A DNA stretch of 64,000 nucleotides from Betaproteobacteria bacterium (lineage in GTDB: Bacteria > Pseudomonadota > Gammaproteobacteria > Burkholderiales > Burkholderiaceae_C), in assembly GCA_947453725.1 (NCBI GenBank), contig CANGHH010000007.1, positions 62,001 to 126,000 on the forward strand, read 5' to 3'. The position numbers and the translations under genes are program-made. Below are positions 1-7,787 of this stretch, one piece after another. Position 1 is the first letter of the stretch; every line of letters starts with the position of its first letter. The notes beneath the pieces are model-generated. The model made no database searches. It saw only the letters and a list, made by a program, of their open reading frames with translations, and was not told where the DNA came from.

Positions 1-1
1 C

Positions 2-3000
2 CGCCTGCTGGGCGCTGATTTCCTGAGCGACGCCGTCTTTGTCGACCAGAGCCCGATCGGCAAGACCGCGCGCAGCAACCCGGCCAGTTACGTCGGCGCC
101 TTCGACGAATTGCGCAAGCTCTTCGCCGACCTGCCGCTGGCCCGCGAACGCAGCTACAGCGCCGGGACCTTCAGCTTCAATGCCGGCGACGGCCGCTGCC
201 CCACCTGCGGTGGCAGTGGTTTCGAACACGTGGAAATGCAATTCCTCAGCGACGTCTACCTGCGTTGCCCCGATTGCGACGGCCGCCGCTACCGCGCCGA
301 GATCCTCGACGTGAAGATCGTCCGCGGGCCGCGCCAGCTGTCGATCGCCGACGTGCTGGACCTGACCGTCGCCGAGGCCGCCCAGCTGTTCCAGGCCGAC
401 CGCGAGGTCGTCGCGCGGCTGCAGCCCATCGTCGATGTTGGCCTGGACTATGTGCGCCTGGGCCAGCCGGTGCCGACGCTGTCCGGCGGCGAGGCGCAGC
501 GGCTGAAGCTGGCCGGTTTCCTGGCCGACGCCGCGCAGCGTTCGATGCAGCGGCTGGCCAGGCGCGGCACGCTGTTCCTGTTCGACGAACCGACCACCGG
601 CTTGCATTTCGACGACATCGCCAAGCTGATGCGCGCGCTGCGCAAGCTGCAGGACGCCGGGCATTCGCTGCTGGTCATCGAGCACAACCTGGACGTGATC
701 CGCGCGTCCGACTGGATCATCGACCTCGGGCCCGAAGGCGGCGAGGCCGGCGGCGAAGTCGTCTGTTTCGGTACCCCCGACGATGTGAAAGCGCACCCGA
801 CGTCGCACACCGGCGCGGCGATGCGCGATTACGAAGAGTCGCTGGGGTTCGGCACGCCGAAAGCCGAAGAAGGGCGCGCCCTGCAAAGCGTGTTGCGCGC
901 CGAGCGCAAGGCCCGTCAGGACGCCGACCAGTCCATCCGCATCGTCAACGCGAAAGAACACAACCTGAAGAGCCTGAGCGTGGACATCCCGCGCGGCAAG
1001 TTCAATGTGGTCACCGGCGTCAGCGGATCGGGCAAGAGCACGCTGGCCTTCGACATCCTGTTCAACGAAGGGCAGCGGCGTTACCTGGAAAGCCTGAACG
1101 CCTACGCCCGCAGCATCGTGCAGCCGGCCGGGCGGCCTGAGGTCGACGCGGTCTACGGCATCCCGCCGACGGTGGCCATCGAGCAGCGCCTGTCGCGCGG
1201 CGGCCGCAAGAGCACGGTCGCCACGACCACCGAGGTCTGGCACTTCCTGCGCCTGCTTTGGGTCAAGCTGGGCCTGCAGCATTGCGTGCACGACGGCGCG
1301 CCGGTCAAGGCGCAAAGTGCCGAGAGCATCGCCGCGCAATTGCTGCGCGACCACAAAGGCCAGCACGTCGGCCTGTTGGCACCGCTGGTCGTCAACCGCA
1401 AGGGCGTCTACACCGACCTGGCGAAATGGGCCAAGGCGCGCGGCCACACGCATCTGCGCGTGGACGGCGAATTCCTGCCGCTGAACCCCTTCCCGCGCAT
1501 CGACCGCTTCAAGGAACACACGCTGGAACTGCCGGTCGGCGACATCGTCATCACGCCGGCGAAGGAAGCCGAACTGCGCGCGCTGCTGAGCCAGGCGCTG
1601 GACCTGGGCAAGGGCGTGCTGCACCTGCTGCACCCGCTGGACGGGCTGGCTACCAGCATGCTGCCCGGCGGCCCGCAGGGCCTGGGCGTCGGCGAGGTCA
1701 AGGTCTTCTCGACCAAGCGCGCCTGCCCCGCCTGCGGCACCAGCTACCCCGAGCTGGACCCGCGCATGTTCAGCTACAACAGCAAGCACGGCTGGTGCAC
1801 GGGCTGCATCGGCACGGGATTGAAGCTGACGCGCGAGCAGCGCAAGGTCTACGACGACAGCGTGCGCGACGACGACAGCCGCGGTCAGGAGCGGCGCTTC
1901 CCCAGCGAAGAGGCCGAGGCCGAAGACCTGGTCGACGAACCCTGCGCCGACTGTGGCGGCGCGCGGCTGAACAAGGCTGCGCGCGGCGTGACCTTCGAGG
2001 CCCGGGCGATCAGCGACATCGCCCGCCTGTCGGTGCAGGAAACGCGGGCCTGGGTGCAGGCGCTGCGTCTGACCGGGCGCGATGCCGACATCGCGCGCGA
2101 CGTGGTCGCCGAGATCCACAGCCGGCTGGAATTCCTGGAGGACGTCGGCCTGAGCTACCTGACGCTGGACCGCGCCGCGCCGACCCTCAGCGGCGGCGAG
2201 GCGCAGCGCATCCGCCTGGCCGCGCAACTGGGCAGCAACCTGCAGGGCGTCTGCTACGTGCTGGACGAACCGACCATCGGCTTGCACCCGCGCGACAACG
2301 GCATCCTGCTGAACGCGTTGGCCAAGCTCGGTGCGGCCGGCAACACGCTGGTCGTCGTCGAACACGACGAAGACACCATCCGCCGCGCCGACCACCTGAT
2401 CGACATCGGCCCCGGCGCCGGCAAGCGCGGCGGCCATCTCGTGGCGCAGGGCAGCGTGGCCGATCTGTCGGCGCAACCCGACTCCGTCACCGGCCGCCTG
2501 CTGGCCCACCCGCTGCAGCACCCGCTGGTCGCGCGCCGCGCGGTGGAGCCGGGCGCGCCGGCCCTGCGCCTGCGCGGTGCCAGCCTGCACAACCTGCAGG
2601 GTTTCGACGTGCAGGTGCCGCTGCAGCGCCTGGTGGCGGTGACGGGCGTCAGCGGCTCGGGCAAGAGCACGGTGGCGCGCGATGTGCTGCTGGCCAACGT
2701 GCAATCCGCGCTGACCGGCAACAGGAAGTGGGCGGGCTGCGCCGGCCTGGAAGGCTACGAGCAGATCGACCGCGTGCTGGAAGTTGACCAGACCCCCATC
2801 GGCAAGACGCCGCGCAGCTGCCCGGCGACCTACATCGGTTTCTGGGACTTCATCCGCAAGCTCTACACCGAGACGCTGGAGGCGAAAGCGCGCGGCTACA
2901 ACTCGGCGCGCTTCTCCTTCAACACCGGGCAAGGCAGATGCCCGGGCTGCGAAGGCCAGGGCATGAAGACCATCGCGATGAGCTTCCTGCCCGACGTGAA

Positions 3001-3577
3001 GGTGCCCTGCGACGTCTGCCATGGCGCGCGCTTCAACCCCGAGACGCTGGCCGTCACCTGGCGGGGAAAAAGCATCGGCGACGTGCTGCAGATGGCGGTC
3101 GACGAGGCGGTGGACTTCTTCGCCAGCATGCCGGCCATCAGCCACCCGCTGCAGTTGCTGAAGGACGTCGGCCTGGGCTACCTGACGCTGGGCCAGCCTT
3201 CACCGACGCTGTCCGGCGGCGAGGCCCAGCGCATCAAGCTGGTGACCGAACTCAGCAAGGTGCGCGACGACGTCACCCGCCGCGGCCAGCGCGCGCCGCG
3301 CACGCTGTACGTGCTCGACGAGCCGACCGTGGGCCTGCACATGGCCGACGTGGAGAAGCTGATCCGCGTGCTGCACCGGCTGGTCGAAGGCGGCCACAGC
3401 GTGGTCGTCATCGAGCACGACCTGGATGTGATTGCCGAAGCCGATTGGGTCATCGACCTGGGGCCTGAAGGGGGCGCCAAGGGCGGTCGCATCGTCGTCG
3501 CCGGGCCGCCGGAAGCGGTGGTGGCCTCGGGCAGCCACACCGGCGTGGCGCTGGCTGGCGTGCTGGGGCGGCGCTGA
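2..3577 (+). CDS. UvrA-family excinuclease ABC subunit A, tandem-module form (5' partial)
   Basis: The 3' part of a UvrA-type DNA-damage-binding ABC ATPase; the start lies left of the window and 1191 residues are visible. Three ABC modules can be read. First, the end of a C-terminal-type module: zinc-finger cysteines CPTC/CPDC near residues 66-92, LSGGEAQRLK near 161, DEPTTGLH. Second, an N-terminal-type module: Walker A GVSGSGKST near 340, cysteine pairs CPAC, CTGC and CADC, LSGGEAQRIR near 730, DEPTIGLH. Third, another C-terminal-type module: Walker A near 882, zinc finger CPGC/CDVC near 980, LSGGEAQRIK near 1070, DEPTVGLH. Canonical UvrA has two modules in about 940 residues, so this is a duplicated or fused UvrA. 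Such very long UvrA paralogues are known in Proteobacteria. A repair or resistance role is inferred from the family; a normal uvrA probably exists elsewhere in the genome. Confidence 0.93.
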   Translation, partial: RLLGADFLSDAVFVDQSPIGKTARSNPASYVGAFDELRKLFADLPLARERSYSAGTFSFNAGDGRCPTCGGSGFEHVEMQFLSDVYLRCPDCDGRRYRAEILDVKIVRGPRQLSIADVLDLTVAEAAQLFQADREVVARLQPIVDVGLDYVRLGQPVPTLSGGEAQRLKLAGFLADAAQRSMQRLARRGTLFLFDEPTTGLHFDDIAKLMRALRKLQDAGHSLLVIEHNLDVIRASDWIIDLGPEGGEAGGEVVCFGTPDDVKAHPTSHTGAAMRDYEESLGFGTPKAEEGRALQSVLRAERKARQDADQSIRIVNAKEHNLKSLSVDIPRGKFNVVTGVSGSGKSTLAFDILFNEGQRRYLESLNAYARSIVQPAGRPEVDAVYGIPPTVAIEQRLSRGGRKSTVATTTEVWHFLRLLWVKLGLQHCVHDGAPVKAQSAESIAAQLLRDHKGQHVGLLAPLVVNRKGVYTDLAKWAKARGHTHLRVDGEFLPLNPFPRIDRFKEHTLELPVGDIVITPAKEAELRALLSQALDLGKGVLHLLHPLDGLATSMLPGGPQGLGVGEVKVFSTKRACPACGTSYPELDPRMFSYNSKHGWCTGCIGTGLKLTREQRKVYDDSVRDDDSRGQERRFPSEEAEAEDLVDEPCADCGGARLNKAARGVTFEARAISDIARLSVQETRAWVQALRLTGRDADIARDVVAEIHSRLEFLEDVGLSYLTLDRAAPTLSGGEAQRIRLAAQLGSNLQGVCYVLDEPTIGLHPRDNGILLNALAKLGAAGNTLVVVEHDEDTIRRADHLIDIGPGAGKRGGHLVAQGSVADLSAQPDSVTGRLLAHPLQHPLVARRAVEPGAPALRLRGASLHNLQGFDVQVPLQRLVAVTGVSGSGKSTVARDVLLANVQSALTGNRKWAGCAGLEGYEQIDRVLEVDQTPIGKTPRSCPATYIGFWDFIRKLYTETLEAKARGYNSARFSFNTGQGRCPGCEGQGMKTIAMSFLPDVKVPCDVCHGARFNPETLAVTWRGKSIGDVLQMAVDEAVDFFASMPAISHPLQLLKDVGLGYLTLGQPSPTLSGGEAQRIKLVTELSKVRDDVTRRGQRAPRTLYVLDEPTVGLHMADVEKLIRVLHRLVEGGHSVVVIEHDLDVIAEADWVIDLGPEGGAKGGRIVVAGPPEAVVASGSHTGVALAGVLGRR

Positions 3578-3582
3578 CCGCC

Positions 3583-4125
3583 TCAGCGGTCGGCCAGCCG
3601 GCCGACCGCGGGCAGCACGCGCGCGTCGAAGGCCGGCGCGCTGTTGCTGGCCATCAGGCGCAGCGCGCGGGCTTGCATCTGCGCCGCGTCGTCGTGGTCG
3701 CCGCAGCGGTCCAGCACATCGCTGACGCGCAACAGCACCGGAATTTCCCACTCGGGGTCGCTGACCCGGCCGGCCAGCGTGCTGGCTTCGAAGGCGTGGT
3801 CGCGGGCCCGTTCGCGGGCGGCATGACCCTGGCCGGGGTGCTGCGCGTCGTGGCTGCACGACAGGCAGACGGCCAGCTCGGCCAGCTCGCACAGCAGGTC
3901 GACCGTGGCGTCGACGGCGCTGCCCGACCGTGACCAGCGCAAGGCCAGTTCCAGGTAGGCCTCGGCGCTGGCCAGCGCGTGCATGGCGCGGTAGCTGCGC
4001 GCCAATTCGGCCAAGGCGCTGCTGACAGCCTGCGGCTGGCCCGAGCGCTCGGCCGCGTCCAGCGCCGCACTGGCCCCTCGCAGGCGGTCGCGGGTGGGTT
4101 CATCGAGCAGGGGGGCGTCGAACAT
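3583..4125 (-). CDS. hypothetical TPR-like helical protein
   Basis: A 180-residue soluble protein with no signal peptide or membrane segment. It is rich in Ala and Leu and reads as helical pairs resembling degenerate tetratricopeptide repeats, for example around residues 45-75 (ARSYRAMHALASAEAYLELA) and 130-160. TPR folds usually bind protein partners; no catalytic motif is visible. It converges with the UvrA-like gene, leaving only 5 bases between stop codons, and is divergent from the TRAP transporter operon. Function unknown; the call rests on codon use, the clean start at 4125 and helical repeat character. Confidence 0.65.
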   Translation of the reverse strand: MFDAPLLDEPTRDRLRGASAALDAAERSGQPQAVSSALAELARSYRAMHALASAEAYLELALRWSRSGSAVDATVDLLCELAELAVCLSCSHDAQHPGQGHAARERARDHAFEASTLAGRVSDPEWEIPVLLRVSDVLDRCGDHDDAAQMQARALRLMASNSAPAFDARVLPAVGRLADR

Positions 4126-4303
4126 GGCGGGCCTTTTCAGCGGGTTGACCGCATCCTAGGGACCCCGACTGCGGCTGGCTGCCCCGCGTTCGCGGGGGCT
4201 GGGCGTGCAGCTGTCACGTTGCGCGGCGCCGCGGTTGCAGACCGCACAATCCGATCTGGCTCCGGTTCAAGCCCGTTCAACCTTTCACAGTGGAGTTCTT
4301 GCC

Positions 4304-5335
4304 ATGCGTGCCGTTCCGCTTTCCTTGTCGCCCTCGGCCCTGCTCGGCCTGATGGCCCTGGCCCTTGCGCCGGTACAGGCCCAGGCCCAGGTCGTGCTGA
4401 CGGCTTCGTCCTGGGTCCCGCCCAGCCACGCCCTGAGCGAGGTGCAGAAAGACTGGTGCGCGCAGCTGGAAAAGAAGACCGCCGGCCAGGCGAAATGCAA
4501 CATCCTGCCGCGCGGTGTGGCGGCGCCGCCGGCCACTTTCGACGCCATCCGCAACGGGCTGGCCGATGTCTCTTTCACGGTCCACGGCTACACGCCGGGC
4601 CGCTTCGTCACCACCCAGATCGCCGAATTCCCTTTCCTCGGCGACAGCGCCGAAGCGGTGTCGGTGGCTTTCCAGCGCACCTTGGCGAAGACGCCGGCGA
4701 TGCTGGACGAGCACAAGGGCGTGAAGGTGCTGGCGGTGTTCACGCACGGTCCCGGCGCGGTCTTCAACACCAAGCGCGCGGTGACCAGGGCCGAAGACCT
4801 GACCGGCTTGAAGTGGCGCGTCGGCGGCGGCGTCGTCAACGAGATCGGCAAGGCGCTGGGTATGAACGTCACGCTGAAGCCGTCGACTGAAAACTACGAG
4901 CTGCTGTCGTCGGGCGTGCTCGACGGCACCTTGTTCCCGGCCGAATCGGTCGAGGCTTTCAAGATCGACAAGGTGGTCCGCTACGGCACGACCTTCCCGG
5001 GCGGCCTGTACAACACCAGCTTCGTCTTCATGATGAACCCCGCCAAATACGACGGCCTGCCGGCCGACGTCAAGAAGGCCGTCGACGAGCTGTCGGGCGA
5101 GGCCGCCGCCCGCGCCTTCGGCCGGGCCTGGGACAAGGCCGACCGCCGCGGGCTGGCCTTCATGCAGGCTTCGGGCGTACAGCTCAGCAAGGCCGACGCG
5201 GCTTTCGTCAAGGTCGTCACCGACAAGACCGCCCCGCTGATCGACGCCTGGGCCAAGGCGTCGGAAGCCAAGGGCTTGAAGGACCCGAAGAAGGTGCTGG
5301 CCAACTTCCGCGTCGACATCGCCAAGCTGCAGTGA
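4304..5335 (+). CDS. dctP: TRAP transporter solute-binding protein (DctP family)
   Basis: A 343-residue periplasmic binding protein of a tripartite ATP-independent periplasmic transporter. It captures an organic acid (C4-dicarboxylate or other carboxylate) and hands it to the DctQM membrane part. The N-terminus has a signal peptide (residues 1 to about 27, ending AQA) followed by a typical DctP start (VVLTASSWVPPSHALSEV). The central stretch with FNTKRAVTRAEDLTGLKWRVGG matches the part of the fold that holds the substrate-binding arginine. I chose the ATG at 4304 because it begins the signal peptide and follows a TGGAG sequence; an in-frame upstream start at 4205 would bury it. First gene of dctP-dctQ-dctM. 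The substrate cannot be told from sequence. Confidence 0.92.
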   Translation: MRAVPLSLSPSALLGLMALALAPVQAQAQVVLTASSWVPPSHALSEVQKDWCAQLEKKTAGQAKCNILPRGVAAPPATFDAIRNGLADVSFTVHGYTPGRFVTTQIAEFPFLGDSAEAVSVAFQRTLAKTPAMLDEHKGVKVLAVFTHGPGAVFNTKRAVTRAEDLTGLKWRVGGGVVNEIGKALGMNVTLKPSTENYELLSSGVLDGTLFPAESVEAFKIDKVVRYGTTFPGGLYNTSFVFMMNPAKYDGLPADVKKAVDELSGEAAARAFGRAWDKADRRGLAFMQASGVQLSKADAAFVKVVTDKTAPLIDAWAKASEAKGLKDPKKVLANFRVDIAKLQ

Positions 5336-5342
5336 CGTTCTC

Positions 5343-5825
5343 TTGAAGCGGCTGTTGACCACGCTGTGCGGCGCGCTGGCCGCTGCGGCGCTGTTCGCGA
5401 TCATGGCGCTGACGGCGGTGGACGTCGTCGGCCGCAAGGTGTTCGCGGCCTCGGTGCCGGGCGCGCTGGAACTCACCGAGTTGCTGATGGTGGCGGTGAT
5501 CTTCGCCGGCTTGCCGCTGGTCAGCCTGCAGCGCGAACACGTGGTCTTCGACACGCTCGACAGCCGGCTGCCGCCGGCGCTGCTGCGCGTCCAGCGGGCT
5601 GTGATCGATGCCCTGTGCGCGGCGGCGCTGGGCGGCCTGGCGGTCCTGCTGTGGCTGAAGGCCGGGCAGATGGCGTCGTATGGCGACACCACGGCGCAGC
5701 TGAAGCTGCCGGTCGGACCTTTCGTCCACGCGATGGCGGTGCTGTGCGCATTGACCGCGGCGGTGCATCTGGCGCACGCCGGGTCGCCCGACGGTGAAAG
5801 CGCCCCTCCGGTGGGTGGCGGATGA
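5343..5825 (+). CDS. dctQ: TRAP transporter small permease subunit (DctQ)
   Basis: A 160-residue inner-membrane protein with about four hydrophobic helices: residues 4-27, 38-58, 80-104 and 121-141. This is the usual size and topology for the small TRAP subunit that bridges DctP and DctM. The start is a TTG at 5343, 8 bases after the dctP stop codon; the next in-frame ATG (5404) would remove most of the first membrane helix, so TTG is preferred. The stop overlaps the dctM start in an ATGA (5822-5825), which indicates translational coupling. Confidence 0.88.
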   Translation: MKRLLTTLCGALAAAALFAIMALTAVDVVGRKVFAASVPGALELTELLMVAVIFAGLPLVSLQREHVVFDTLDSRLPPALLRVQRAVIDALCAAALGGLAVLLWLKAGQMASYGDTTAQLKLPVGPFVHAMAVLCALTAAVHLAHAGSPDGESAPPVGGG

Positions 5826-7114
5826 GCGAAGCGCTGATCGGCTTTGCAGCCGTCTTCGCGCTGGCGCTGCTGCGCGTGCCCCTGGCCTTCGCGATGGGCG
5901 CGGTCGGCTACGTCGGCCTGGGCCTGCTGCGCGGCTGGGGCCCGACGGCGGCCGGCGCCGCACAGGTGGTCTACGACACCGGCTTCGCCTACACGCTGAG
6001 CGTGGTGCCGCTGTTCATCCTGATGGGCAACCTCGTCGCCCGCGCCGGGCTGGCCGACGAGCTGTTCCGCGCCGCCTTCGTCTTCGTCGGCCACCGGCGT
6101 GGCGGCCTGGCGCACGCCACGGTCATCGCCTGCGCCGGCTTCGGTGCCATCTGCGGCAGCAGCATCGCCACCGCCGCGACGATGAGCAAGGTGGCCTACC
6201 CGCCGATGAAGCAGCTGGGCTATGCCGACTACCTCAGCACCGGCGTCATCGCCGCGGGCGGCACGCTGGGCATCATGATTCCGCCGAGCACCATCATGGT
6301 CATCTACGGCATCGTCACCGAGACCAACATCGGCCGGCTGTTCGCCGCCGGCGTGCTGCCCGGCCTGCTGTGTGCGCTGCTGCTGATGGGCGGCGTGGTG
6401 CTCATCGTCCACCGCGACCCGGCGGCCGGCCCGGCCGCCGCCCGCACGCCTTGGCCGCAGCGCTGGGTTGCGCTGCGCCAGATCTGGGGCGTGCTGCTGC
6501 TGGTGGCGGTGGTGCTGGGCGGCATCTATGGTGGCTGGTTCACGGCCACCGAGGGCGCGGGCATCGGCGCCGCCGGCGCCTTCGGTTTCGCGCTGGCGCG
6601 GCGGGCCTTGACGCTGAAGACGCTGGTCGAGGTGCTGGTCGAAAGCGCGCGCACCACGGCCATGCTGTTCACCATCCTGATCGCCGCGACCCTGTTCTCG
6701 AACTTCGTCAATTTCACCAGCATGCCGAACGACCTGAAGGACGGCATCACGCAGCTGGCGCTGCCGCCGCTGGCGCTGATCGCCGCGATGATGGCCGTCT
6801 ACGTGGTACTGGGCACGATCATGGAAGAGCTGACCATGGTGCTGCTGACCTTGCCGGTGTTCTTCCCGGTGGTCACCGCGCTGGGCTTCGACCCGGTGTG
6901 GTTCGGCGTGCTGATCGTGCTGGTGGTGCAGGTGGGCCTGATCAGCCCGCCGGTGGGCATGAACATGTTCGTGATGAAGGCGCTGCTGAAGGACGTGGCG
7001 ATGGGCGCGATCTTCCGCGGCTCGGCGCTGTTCTGCGTGCCGCTGGCCATCGGGCTGGTGCTGGTGCTGCTGTTCCCGGCGATCGCGCTGTGGCTGCCGG
7101 GCTTGATGAAATGA
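5822..7114 (+). CDS. dctM: TRAP transporter large permease subunit (DctM)
   Basis: A 430-residue polytopic membrane protein, the Na+/H+-driven transport channel of the TRAP system. It shows a dozen or so hydrophobic helices and family hallmarks: VPLFILMGNL near residue 60, the glycine/serine-rich ATVIACAGFGAICGSSIATA near 100-120, GTLGIMIPPSTIMVIYGI near 145-160, and near the C-terminus GLISPPVGMNMFVMKAL. The length is standard for DctM. It is translationally coupled to dctQ through an ATGA overlap and ends directly before the terminator hairpin at 7119-7141, so the operon is dctPQM only. Confidence 0.94.
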   Translation: MSEALIGFAAVFALALLRVPLAFAMGAVGYVGLGLLRGWGPTAAGAAQVVYDTGFAYTLSVVPLFILMGNLVARAGLADELFRAAFVFVGHRRGGLAHATVIACAGFGAICGSSIATAATMSKVAYPPMKQLGYADYLSTGVIAAGGTLGIMIPPSTIMVIYGIVTETNIGRLFAAGVLPGLLCALLLMGGVVLIVHRDPAAGPAAARTPWPQRWVALRQIWGVLLLVAVVLGGIYGGWFTATEGAGIGAAGAFGFALARRALTLKTLVEVLVESARTTAMLFTILIAATLFSNFVNFTSMPNDLKDGITQLALPPLALIAAMMAVYVVLGTIMEELTMVLLTLPVFFPVVTALGFDPVWFGVLIVLVVQVGLISPPVGMNMFVMKALLKDVAMGAIFRGSALFCVPLAIGLVLVLLFPAIALWLPGLMK

Positions 7115-7141
7115 AAAAAGCCGCGGCACCAGGCCGCGGCT
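7114..7141 (-). terminator. Rho-independent terminator of the PEP-CTERM gene (possibly bidirectional)
   Basis: Perfect 8-bp stem (7119-7126 with 7134-7141, AGCCGCGG/CCGCGGCT) and a 7-base loop. Read on the minus strand, the hairpin is followed by a run of T (complement of A at 7114-7119), so it ends leftward transcripts from 7770. It abuts the dctM stop and may also act on rightward transcripts. Confidence 0.85.
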
Positions 7142-7170
7142 GTCGGGACGAAGGCGGTGCGGTTGGAAGC

Positions 7171-7758
7171 TCAGGCGGTCAGCCGGCGCCGCCAGGCGCG
7201 GCCCGCGACGCCGCAGGCGCCGGCCAGCATCAGTGCCCAGCTGGCGGGTTCGGGCACGGCGGTCACGCTCAGGCCGGTGATCGTGGCCGTCGCCGCGCCG
7301 CCGCTGCAGTCGGTGCAGTTGATGTACCAGCCGAAGGCGGTGTTGGCGGTGAACTGCACGCTGCCGCCTTGTGCGACCGCGCCGCCCAGGTCTGACAGGG
7401 TGACCGCATGGCCGTCGACCAGCACGCCGAACCAGTCGCCGGCGGGGCCTTCGCCGTCGGCCGTGGTGTAGCCCCAGCTGAAGCCATAGTTGCCGGGTGC
7501 CGTGAAGACAGCCTGGATCTGGCACGGGCCCAGCACCGAGTAACTGCTGCCTGCGCAGCCGTTGCTCTCGTCGTTGCCGCCGACCAGCACCAGCGTGCTG
7601 GCCGTCGCGGCCGCAGAGCCACCGCCGGCGCCGAGCGCCAGGTCACCGGTGGTGCTGATGGCCAGCGTGCCGGGTGCGCCCGCGCCGACAAAGTCGGTGG
7701 CGTAGGCCGGCACCGCGCAGGCGGCACCCAGGAGCAGGGAAGTGAGGGTTTTTTTCAT
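7171..7758 (-). CDS. PEP-CTERM sorting domain protein
   Basis: A secreted protein of about 195 residues. The N-terminus is a signal peptide (MKKTLTSLLLGAACAVPAYA). The C-terminus carries a textbook PEP-CTERM sorting signal: VPEPASWALML, a short hydrophobic helix, then a basic tail RAWRRRLTA. Such proteins are recognised by an exosortase in the inner membrane (the exosortase is not in this window) and are often linked to exopolysaccharide or biofilm matrix. The middle is Gly/Ala/Thr-rich and beta-like, with no catalytic motif. An alternative start four codons upstream (7770) is possible; I chose 7758 because it begins the lysine-rich signal sequence. The gene lies 29 bases after the hydrolase gene and ends at the terminator at 7119-7141. 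Confidence 0.85.
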   Translation of the reverse strand: MKKTLTSLLLGAACAVPAYATDFVGAGAPGTLAISTTGDLALGAGGGSAAATASTLVLVGGNDESNGCAGSSYSVLGPCQIQAVFTAPGNYGFSWGYTTADGEGPAGDWFGVLVDGHAVTLSDLGGAVAQGGSVQFTANTAFGWYINCTDCSGGAATATITGLSVTAVPEPASWALMLAGACGVAGRAWRRRLTA

Positions 7759-7787
7759 GGTGTGAGGCATCGGGTGTCGAAGGGAGG

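Noticed and set aside
4277..7525. A 1082-codon open frame on the minus strand across the TRAP operon
   Set aside because: It is antisense to three well-supported genes, has His/Arg/Gln-rich composition typical of a GC-rich shadow frame, and shows no domain.
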